Shown here: positions 6,729 to 11,693 of the stretch, in pieces
Numbering within the stretch: the stretch's first letter is position 1
Layout of the letters: the number at the start of each line of letters is the position of its first letter
From: Methanobacteriota archaeon
Lineage (GTDB): Archaea > Thermoplasmatota > Thermoplasmata > RBG-16-68-12
DNA: 11,693 bases
Assembly: GCA_005878665.1 (NCBI GenBank)
Contig: VBLR01000104.1
Coordinates: 1 to 11,693, forward strand
Direction of reading: 5' to 3'
Translations under genes and position numbers: made by a program
Notes under the pieces: generated by a model
Told to the model about the DNA's origin: nothing
Seen by the model: only the letters and a program-made list of their open reading frames with translations
The model's database searches: none

Positions 6729-7127
6729 ATCGGGAAGAAGATCCGCGTCCTGATCGCGAAGCCGGGCCTCGATGGACACGACCGCGGGGCGAAGGTCGTC
6801 GCCCGGGCGTTGCGGGACGCGGGCATGGAGGTGATCTACACGGGCCTTCGGCAGACGCCCGAGGACATCGTCGAGGCCGCGATCCAGGAGGACGTCGACG
6901 CGATCGGCTTGTCCTCCCTGAGCGGCGCCCACATGACGTTGTTTCCCGAGGTCGTCCGCCTGCTCAGGAAGCGGAAGTCGGGGGACATCGTCGTCGTTGG
7001 AGGGGGCATCATCCCGGAGGAGGACAAAGCGAAACTGAAGCGTGCCGGGGTCAAAGCCGTGTTCGGACCAGGCACTTCATTGAGTGACATCGTCTCGTTC
7101 TTCGAAAAGGCGGGCAAGGGTGCGTGA
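6729..7127 (+). CDS. mcmA2: Methylmalonyl-CoA mutase, small (B12-binding) subunit; start codon abnormal
   Basis: This is a Rossmann-like cobalamin-binding domain of about 132 aa. It has the base-off/His-on motif DxHxxG (GLDGHDRGAKVVARAL), SSLSGAHMTLFPEV and VVVGGGIIPEED, all standard for this family. It binds adenosylcobalamin and sits on the large subunit. The start is odd: between the large-subunit TGA (6717-6719) and the DxHxxG core there is no ATG, GTG or TTG in frame. The first in-frame candidates, TTG and ATG (6810), fall after the cobalamin motif and would remove it. The given start is the ATC at 6729, giving xGKKIRVLIAKPG, which fits usual family N-termini. It lies 5 nt after GAGGTG, part of GAGGTGGTCC, which matches the archaeal Shine-Dalgarno with one mismatch. 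A base error or a one-base deletion after GTG 6721 are alternatives. It overlaps meaB by 8 nt. Confidence 0.9.
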   Translation: MGKKIRVLIAKPGLDGHDRGAKVVARALRDAGMEVIYTGLRQTPEDIVEAAIQEDVDAIGLSSLSGAHMTLFPEVVRLLRKRKSGDIVVVGGGIIPEEDKAKLKRAGVKAVFGPGTSLSDIVSFFEKAGKGA

Positions 7128-8100
7128 GCCCGTGCCCGCGAAGGCCTCGCGCGACTCCGTCCGAGGCCTCGTGGAATCTCTTCTCGAGGGAGACAAACGT
7201 TCAGCGGGAAAGCTCATCTCGTTGATCGAGGACGACGAACCGGAGGCCGTCGAGGCCCTCGCGCGGATCTATCCGCACACGGGCCGTGCGCACGTCGTGG
7301 GCTTCACGGGGCCACCTGGGGTCGGTAAGAGTTCCTTGATCAATCGCCTGGTCCGGACATTCCGCTCTCGTGGCAAGAGCGTCGGGGTCGTCGCCGTCGA
7401 CCCGACCTCTCCGTACACGGGCGGCGCGGTCCTCGGAGACCGAATCCGCATGGCGGATACGGGGGTGGATTCCGGGGTCTTCATTCGGTCGATGGCCACC
7501 CGAGGCCATGCGGGCGGTCTTGCCCTGGCGACGTTCGATGCGGTAAGAGTCCTCGATGCAATGGGCTCCGACCTCGTCTTCGTCGAGACGGTCGGCGCAG
7601 GGCAGAGTGAGGTGGAGATCGCCAGTCGTGCGCACACCACGGTCGTCGTGGAAATGCCCCTCACCGGCGATGTCGTGCAGACGATGAAGGCCGGGATCCT
7701 GGAGATCGGCGACGTCTACGTCGTGAACAAGGTCGACCTCGGGAACGAGGACGTGCTCGTCGCGAACCTGAAGTTCCAGCTGGAGACTCGAGACGGCTGG
7801 ACGCCGCCGATTATCCGGACCGCCGCCCTCGAGGGCCGCGGGATCGACGACCTCGCGGGCGCGATTGACAAGCACGCATTGTACCTGGACCAGAGCGGAG
7901 GGCGCCACAAGCGGGAGCTCGCTCGGGCGCGGCTCGAGATCCTCGAGAACGTGCAACGTCTCTTAGTCCATCGGGTCTCGGAAGGGTCGCGCTCCGGTCG
8001 CACGTTCGACAAGCTTGCCGAGGATGTCGCCACTCGGCGAATCGACCCGCATGCCGCCGCGGGGAAACTGCTGAGGTCCGGTCCCGCTACGGAGCGCTAG
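7120..8100 (+). CDS. meaB: MeaB/ArgK-type GTPase, methylmalonyl-CoA mutase chaperone
   Basis: This 326-aa G3E-family P-loop GTPase protects and reloads B12-dependent mutases (MeaB in bacteria, MMAA in humans). It shows Walker A (GPPGVGKSSLINRL), the family segment AVDPTSPYTGGAVLGDR, FVETVGAGQSEVEIA, the guanine-specificity motif NKVD and a C-terminal dimerisation-arm helix region (KRELARARLEILENVQRLL). Placement directly after the small subunit, with 8 nt of overlap, confirms the role. GTG 7120 (MREPVPAKASRDS) follows a GGCGGG purine stretch; GTG 7132 (MPAKASRDS) is a near alternative and would remove the overlap. The reading frame remains open further upstream, but only inside the preceding gene and without family resemblance. 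The 3' end overlaps the convergent NmrA-like gene by 14 nt. Confidence 0.93.
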   Translation: MREPVPAKASRDSVRGLVESLLEGDKRSAGKLISLIEDDEPEAVEALARIYPHTGRAHVVGFTGPPGVGKSSLINRLVRTFRSRGKSVGVVAVDPTSPYTGGAVLGDRIRMADTGVDSGVFIRSMATRGHAGGLALATFDAVRVLDAMGSDLVFVETVGAGQSEVEIASRAHTTVVVEMPLTGDVVQTMKAGILEIGDVYVVNKVDLGNEDVLVANLKFQLETRDGWTPPIIRTAALEGRGIDDLAGAIDKHALYLDQSGGRHKRELARARLEILENVQRLLVHRVSEGSRSGRTFDKLAEDVATRRIDPHAAAGKLLRSGPATER

Positions 8101-8986
8101 GCCACTGGCCCGTGCCAAGCTGTTGCCAATCCACGGCGTCGAGGAACTCTTGGAACCGCGTCATGCGGTAGCCCCAGGCTGCCTCGAGGGCGGGGATGTC
8201 GACGTGATACCCGATTGTCTTGAAGAATTGGAACATCCGGAATCCGTCGTCACCCATCGTTTTCCGGGCCTCTTCCTCGGGCTGCTCGACATATCGAATC
8301 GGATGTCCGAGTTTCTTCGACAGCGCGGCCGGGAGGTCTCCGAAGGCCAACTCCTCGCCGGCGAGTTCCACGGTCTTGCCGATCGCCGCCTTCGGGTCGT
8401 CGAAAGCCCGGGCAACGAACTCCCCGATGTCCTTCACCGCGACGAGCTGCTGGCGCGTCGCCGGAGGGAGCGGAACCTCCATGATCCCTCGCTGGAGGGA
8501 CGCCGTCATCCAGGGGCTCGCGTAATTGTCCATGAAGGCGACGGGTCGTATGATCGTGTGCGGGACCCGCGAGGCTTTCAGGTATTGTTCCACCTTCGCC
8601 TTCGACTCGAAATGAGGAATGCCGGTATTCCGGTCGGCCGAGGCCACGCTCGACAGGACCAAGTGCCCGACCGATGCAGCCTTCGCGGCATCGATCGCCG
8701 TCGTGCCTTGCTGGACCTCTTTCTCGGGATGCACGGAGAAGTCGGGCCCGAACGGAGTCGTGACGACGAAGAATCCGTCCACGTTCCGAAGGAGCGGGGT
8801 GAGGCTCGCGCGTTGTGTGAGGTCACCCTGAACGCCTTCGATTCCCGCGGCGGCGAGAGCGTTCAACTTCGAGGAGTTTCGCGTGAGCCCGATCACTCGA
8901 TGTCCTCGCTTGAGGAGGCTGCGTGCGACCGTCCCTCCCTGTTGTCCCGTCGCCCCCGCCACCAAAATCGTCTTCGTCTCGGCCAT
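8087..8986 (-). CDS. NmrA-like NAD(P)-binding protein (atypical SDR)
   Basis: This 299-aa protein begins with a dinucleotide-binding strand-loop-helix, TILVAGATGQQGGTVARSLL, and the GATGxxG motif of NmrA/atypical short-chain dehydrogenases. Family landmarks follow: EGVQGDLTQRASL, FFVVTTPFG, VGHLVLSSVASADRNTGIPH, a FESKAKVEQYLKAS helix and TIIRPVAFMDNYASP. The classical SDR YxxxK catalytic pair is not apparent, so it may be a redox sensor, like fungal NmrA or human HSCARG, or a reductase of unknown substrate. The ATG is followed at once by the fold, and GAGG lies 9 nt before it. An inverted repeat lies 33-44 bp upstream. It has no evident functional link to the convergent mutase operon, whose last 14 nt it overlaps. 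Confidence 0.85.
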   Translation of the reverse strand: MAETKTILVAGATGQQGGTVARSLLKRGHRVIGLTRNSSKLNALAAAGIEGVQGDLTQRASLTPLLRNVDGFFVVTTPFGPDFSVHPEKEVQQGTTAIDAAKAASVGHLVLSSVASADRNTGIPHFESKAKVEQYLKASRVPHTIIRPVAFMDNYASPWMTASLQRGIMEVPLPPATRQQLVAVKDIGEFVARAFDDPKAAIGKTVELAGEELAFGDLPAALSKKLGHPIRYVEQPEEEARKTMGDDGFRMFQFFKTIGYHVDIPALEAAWGYRMTRFQEFLDAVDWQQLGTGQWPSAP

Positions 8987-9018
8987 GTGCGATTGCCTCG
9001 CGGTCCTTAGACGTCCCT

Positions 9019-9030
9019 TCTACTTGTAGA
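9019..9030. promoter_or_regulatory. Inverted repeat upstream of the NmrA-like gene, possible operator
   Basis: TCTAC-TT-GTAGA is a perfect 5-bp inverted repeat with a 2-bp centre, 33-44 bp before the ATG at 8986. It stands out as A/T-rich against G/C-rich surroundings. The position suits binding by a dimeric regulator near the transcription start. A single copy of a 12-bp palindrome is weak evidence. Confidence 0.3.
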
Positions 9031-9061
9031 TTAGACCATGCCCGGACGGCTCCCGACGTAC

Positions 9062-9068
9062 GTATATG
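9062..9068 (-). promoter_or_regulatory. Possible TATA-like element for the NmrA-like gene
   Basis: On the minus strand the sequence reads CATATAC about 79 bp before the ATG at 8986. A start about 26 bp downstream would lie near 9039, putting the inverted repeat at 9019-9030 just inside the transcript. A weaker TCTAAT patch nearer the gene is an alternative. Confidence 0.3.
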
Positions 9069-9115
9069 GAGAATCCCCAGGGTCGGGTAGCGCGCCTCGC
9101 GGCTTCGCCGGACGA

Positions 9116-9190
9116 CGCTCGGGTGGGGATTTGAACCCCAGATAACCCGCTTAGGAGGCGGGTGCCCTTTCCGTGCTAGGCTACCCGAGC
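9116..9190 (-). tRNA. tRNA-Arg (anticodon CCT)
   Basis: The minus strand folds into a complete cloverleaf. The 7-bp acceptor stem is GCTCGGG/CCCGAGC. The 4-bp D stem closes a loop with GG at 18-19. The 5-bp anticodon stem CCCGC/GCGGG encloses CTCCTAA. The variable loop is 5 nt, and the 5-bp T stem encloses TTCAAAT. The anticodon CCT (bases 9155-9153) reads AGG arginine codons. There is no intron, the discriminator base is G (9116), and CCA is not encoded, so it is added after transcription. The gene sits alone between two protein genes on the same strand. Confidence 0.95.
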
Positions 9191-9215
9191 GATTGCGCCG
9201 AGGTCCTGAGTCACC

Positions 9216-9221
9216 ATTAAT
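9216..9221 (-). promoter_or_regulatory. TATA-like element for the tRNA-Arg gene
   Basis: ATTAAT is centred about 28 bp upstream of the tRNA 5' end at 9190, the spacing expected of an archaeal TATA box for a tRNA transcribed from near its mature end. It suggests the tRNA has its own promoter rather than relying on readthrough from the FKBP gene. Confidence 0.5.
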
Positions 9222-9288
9222 CCTTCGACACACGGGAACCCAGGACGGAGAGCGATCGCGGCGTCGTCGCTCCAACAGGGCCATCGAT

Positions 9289-10179
9289 TCAGAGTTCTTC
9301 CGGGGTCTTCTCGGAGGCCGGAAGATCCTCTTCCGCGCCGTGTTTCGGAGTGGGTTTCGCCTTAGTCGCCGTCGCCCGCTTCCTCGGTTTCTTCGCGGCG
9401 ACCTCCGGGGCCGGCTCCTCTTTCGGCGCCTCCACCGGGGCCCCAGCCTCTTTCGCTTCCGCCTTCGGCTCGACGGCCTTGGCCTCCTTCTTCTCGTATT
9501 CCTCGACGAACCGGATCGTCTTGAGTTCCGAGAGCTCCCGGAGATCCGCCACGACTCGGAACTTCGATACGAACCACTTCTCATCGGTCTTGCAGACGTC
9601 GGGGAGATGAATTTCCGCGCTGCCTCCTTTCAGATCGATCTTGAACTGATCCGCGAGACCATAGTCCATATCGATCACGGCGCGCACGCGTTCCTCGGGC
9701 GTCTGGGCCTTCCGCGTCGCCTTGACGACGTACTTCAACGTCTTCCCGGCGAGCGGGTTGTTGAAGTCGACCCGGACGCGACCTGCGCTCACCGCCGTGA
9801 CCACGCCGTGTTTCCCACTGATCGAGACTTCGAGTCCGACTTCGGGGCTGATTTCTTGCCGCAGGAACTCCCGCTCGGTGCGGAGTTCGACGAGGCGCGG
9901 ATCTCGGACTCCTGCGCCCTTTTCCGGGGGAATGAGGACCTCGATTGTCTCCCCGACCTTTCCCCCGACGAGCGCGGCTTCCAGGCCTTCGAACAGCCGC
10001 CCACGGCCGATGACGACCGGGGCCTCGATGTACACCTTCTTCTCGTCGAACTTGCCCTCCTTCTTCGCAACCTCATCGTGGGTCGTGTCAAAGAGGGTTA
10101 AGGCCCCGTTCGGGGTCACCGTCCAGGCGTCGTACTCGATCCAGACGATGTCCCCTTTCTCGATCGTGTCGGAAACCAC
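9289..10179 (-). CDS. Long FKBP-type peptidyl-prolyl isomerase (SlyD-like) with charged tail
   Basis: This 296-aa protein combines peptidyl-prolyl isomerase and chaperone functions. The FKBP core opens with KGDIVWIEYDAWT (8-20), then APVVIGRGRLFEGLEAALVG (53-72) and VLIPPEKGAG. An IF-type insert domain (about 95-138) interrupts the fold, which resumes with VDFNNPLAGKTLKYVVK (137-153), the hallmark of SlyD-like proteins. A further alpha/beta domain (160-228), as in long archaeal FKBPs, ends at IRFVEEYEKK. From about 230 to the end the protein is low-complexity, rich in Ala, Glu, Lys and Pro, with a basic KKPRKRATATKAK patch; it is probably disordered. No signal peptide or membrane span is present, so it is cytoplasmic. 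The start is GTG at 10179, after GGTGG with 4-nt spacing and a good TATA box at 10218-10223. Confidence 0.9.
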   Translation of the reverse strand: MVSDTIEKGDIVWIEYDAWTVTPNGALTLFDTTHDEVAKKEGKFDEKKVYIEAPVVIGRGRLFEGLEAALVGGKVGETIEVLIPPEKGAGVRDPRLVELRTEREFLRQEISPEVGLEVSISGKHGVVTAVSAGRVRVDFNNPLAGKTLKYVVKATRKAQTPEERVRAVIDMDYGLADQFKIDLKGGSAEIHLPDVCKTDEKWFVSKFRVVADLRELSELKTIRFVEEYEKKEAKAVEPKAEAKEAGAPVEAPKEEPAPEVAAKKPRKRATATKAKPTPKHGAEEDLPASEKTPEEL

Positions 10180-10217
10180 CGGCCCACCGCAGAGAAACTT
10201 CCGAAGGGTGGCTTTCC

Positions 10218-10223
10218 TTTAAA
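10218..10223 (-). promoter_or_regulatory. TATA box of the FKBP gene
   Basis: TTTAAA, within the palindrome CCTTTAAAGG, is the best match in the window to the archaeal TATA consensus. A start site about 26 bp downstream falls near 10194, leaving a leader of about 15 nt that contains GGTGG just before the GTG start at 10179. Confidence 0.6.
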
Positions 10224-10226
10224 GGT

Positions 10227-10378
10227 TTCTGGAGACACGGTGCGTGCCAACGGGTGCGACGTCTGCGCGGATCACTCTGTCGGGGTTCGCACCTCAGCGT
10301 TGAATCAGGATTCAGGACTCACTGGGGTGCCTGGGAGCATATCGAGGGCCGGCGATCCCCTGCACCGGTTCCCGTCCG
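10227..10378. other. Intergenic region between the permease and FKBP genes
   Basis: These 152 bp lie between the stop of the permease gene and the FKBP promoter. I see no supported gene, RNA or clear terminator with a T-run. The only structure noted is a 6-bp inverted repeat, TGAATC-AG-GATTCA, at 10301-10314, which overlaps a short direct repeat of TCAGGA. Confidence 0.6.
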
Positions 10379-11693
10379 TCAGCCCTCTGCCTTCTTGCGG
10401 AACACGAGGACTGTCAGGGCCAAGGGGACGGCGATCCAGAGGACCGCTGCAACGATGATTGCTGGAATGGAGATGTATCCCGTCGGAACGATGCCGACGC
10501 TCCCCTGGCCGCCCGTAGTCGGCACGGTTGCACCGAGCATGAGCTGGAACAGGGTGTTTGGGTCGAACAGGTAAATCGTCAGAAGCGTCGTGTAGAAGCC
10601 GGGGTCGAAGACACGGCCTCCCAGTGTGAACAAAAGGAGAAACGCAAGGAAGGAGAACAGGAGGCTGAAGATCAGCCAGGTCACGACCCCGAACACTACG
10701 GCCGTGCCGACGCTCTTCGCTAGGCTGGAGAAGAGCAACATCAGGAGTACGTACACCGCGATGAGAAAGAGGACCCCGCCGAGGGTCGTCGCGGCGAAGC
10801 CGCCCGTCGGCGAACGGCCGGAGAGCGCCGTCACGAGCGCGATTCCCCCGAGGAGTACGCCGACCGTCGGGATCGCGACAGACGCGAACGCGCCAAGGAA
10901 CTTCCCCGCCAGGATGCCTTCCCGACGGACCCGCCGCGCAAGGAGCAGCTCCAGGGATCCCTGAGCCCGCTCGCGCGCAATCGCGTCGAACGAGATAGCG
11001 ATCGACATGATGGGCACGACGAGCTGCAAGAGGCCCGCGAGGAGTATGAGGACATAATCGGCCCCATTCTGGAAGACCGGGCCGCCCTGCGTGACGCCAA
11101 TCGCGGGGTAAGTCTCGCTGTAGTTCAGATAAGAGACCTCGACGACGTGCTGGCCCTCCCCGATCGGCGTGACGAAGAACCCGTTCTCGTTCGGGTGGTC
11201 CGAGAGGTTGCCATCGACGGAGATGTTCACCCCGGTGCCTGGATAGCCGTCGAGCGTCATGACATGGAGGGAGAAGAAACTGCCCGAGCCGCCGGGGCCG
11301 GAGTACCCGCTTGACATCATCCTGCCCACCGTGAACGTCCGGTTGAGAAGACCCGGGTAGAACCCCGCCGTGCCGAAGGAGTACGGCAGGTAGAGCATGC
11401 CGTAGGACACATTCTGATCCTGGGTCGTGCCCGAATCATACACGACGAAGCCGGTGGCGTTGGTCGTGAGGTTCTCGACGAGCATCCCGTAGGGACTGGT
11501 GGGAGGGCCAAAGTCGCCCTGGCGGTACACGGACACGCCGATGCCGGCACGCGGGACTCCGCGTTGGTCTGCGAGCCATCCGATGACGAGATAGTGAACG
11601 GTCCCGCTTTCGTTACGGATTCCGGGGTGGACCGCCAAGTCCAGCAACGGGCTCAGCCCAACGTACGGTGACTGCGAGAGCCCGTACGACGCC
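10379..11693 (-). CDS. ABC-2 type transporter permease with large extracellular domain (N-terminus beyond right edge)
   Basis: The minus-strand frame is open from the right edge to the stop at 10379, 437 codons. An internal TTG at 11647 could start translation, but the frame continues beyond it and the expected first membrane helix is missing. The first ~205 residues are soluble and beta-rich, with repeated carboxypeptidase-regulatory-like segments (GVPRAGIGVSVYRQG, DGYPGTGVNISVDG, GEGQHVVEVSYLNYSETYP) and about eight N-x-S/T sequons, so they probably lie outside the membrane and are glycosylated. Five or so membrane segments follow, beginning VLILLAGLLQLVVPIMSIAI. Between the first two is the cytoplasmic FDAIARERAQGSLELLLARR stretch, the coupling helix typical of ABC-2 permeases. 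The protein ends VLVFRKKAEG. The ATPase partner is not in the window and the substrate is unknown. Confidence 0.85.
   Translation of the reverse strand, partial: ASYGLSQSPYVGLSPLLDLAVHPGIRNESGTVHYLVIGWLADQRGVPRAGIGVSVYRQGDFGPPTSPYGMLVENLTTNATGFVVYDSGTTQDQNVSYGMLYLPYSFGTAGFYPGLLNRTFTVGRMMSSGYSGPGGSGSFFSLHVMTLDGYPGTGVNISVDGNLSDHPNENGFFVTPIGEGQHVVEVSYLNYSETYPAIGVTQGGPVFQNGADYVLILLAGLLQLVVPIMSIAISFDAIARERAQGSLELLLARRVRREGILAGKFLGAFASVAIPTVGVLLGGIALVTALSGRSPTGGFAATTLGGVLFLIAVYVLLMLLFSSLAKSVGTAVVFGVVTWLIFSLLFSFLAFLLLFTLGGRVFDPGFYTTLLTIYLFDPNTLFQLMLGATVPTTGGQGSVGIVPTGYISIPAIIVAAVLWIAVPLALTVLVFRKKAEG

Noticed and set aside
6810..7127. ATG 6810 as the start of the B12-binding subunit
   Set aside because: It would delete the DxHxxG cobalamin-binding motif, which is open in frame upstream and behind a strong ribosome binding site.
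8123..9010. 295-codon plus-strand frame opposite the NmrA-like gene
   Set aside because: It is a shadow frame; the minus strand encodes a clear Rossmann-fold protein over the same bases.
10280..10300. GGGGTTCGCAC resembling a tRNA T-arm
   Set aside because: The flanking bases do not pair into a 5-bp T stem and no acceptor or anticodon arm can be found around it.
10240..10574. Two short plus-strand frames starting in the intergenic region before the permease
   Set aside because: They have no motif, low-information composition, and run antisense into the permease gene.
1..11693. CRISPR arrays, insertion sequences or prophage genes
   Set aside because: I saw no regularly spaced repeats, transposase, integrase or terminal inverted repeats. 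The gene content is ordinary chromosomal metabolism and housekeeping.

Overview
The window is GC-rich and almost fully coding, and it looks archaeal. Supporting signs are a tRNA gene with no encoded CCA end, TATA-box-like elements about 26-30 bp upstream of probable transcription starts, at least one gene that appears near-leaderless, a Rab/Ras-like small GTPase, a long SlyD-type FKBP, and a methylmalonyl-CoA mutase split into large and small subunits next to its MeaB chaperone. A high-GC member of the Thermoplasmatota is my best guess. That placement is an inference from gene content, not a measurement.

Layout. (1) Bases 1-945, minus strand: the N-terminal part of an acyl-CoA dehydrogenase runs off the left edge, preceded by a small DEDD-type exonuclease-like protein. 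(2) Bases 1066-4374, plus strand: a tight cassette of two thiolase-fold paralogs followed by two DUF35 (zinc ribbon plus OB fold) paralogs. All three junctions are 4-nt start/stop overlaps. (3) Bases 4425-4991, plus: a Rab-like GTPase, probably on its own near-leaderless transcript. (4) Bases 5043-8100, plus: methylmalonyl-CoA mutase large subunit, B12-binding small subunit and the MeaB/ArgK GTPase chaperone. (5) Bases 8087-10179, minus: an NmrA-like NAD(P)-binding protein whose 3' end overlaps meaB, then a tRNA-Arg(CCT), then a long FKBP-type prolyl isomerase. (6) Bases 10379-11693, minus: an ABC-2 type permease with a large sequon-rich extracellular domain, cut by the right edge.

How it fits together. 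The acyl-CoA dehydrogenase, the thiolase/DUF35 cassette and the mutase module all point to acyl-CoA metabolism. Methylmalonyl-CoA/succinyl-CoA interconversion would feed propionyl-CoA from odd-chain or branched substrates into central metabolism. No propionyl-CoA carboxylase or methylmalonyl-CoA epimerase is in the window.

The most unusual points are two. First, both thiolase paralogs lack the residues that normally carry out thiolase chemistry: the nucleophilic Cys is not in its usual place and GHP has become GN. They are nevertheless arranged as a translationally coupled four-protein set with two DUF35 partners. Second, the B12-binding subunit has a near-perfect ribosome binding site but no ATG, GTG or TTG in frame before its conserved core.
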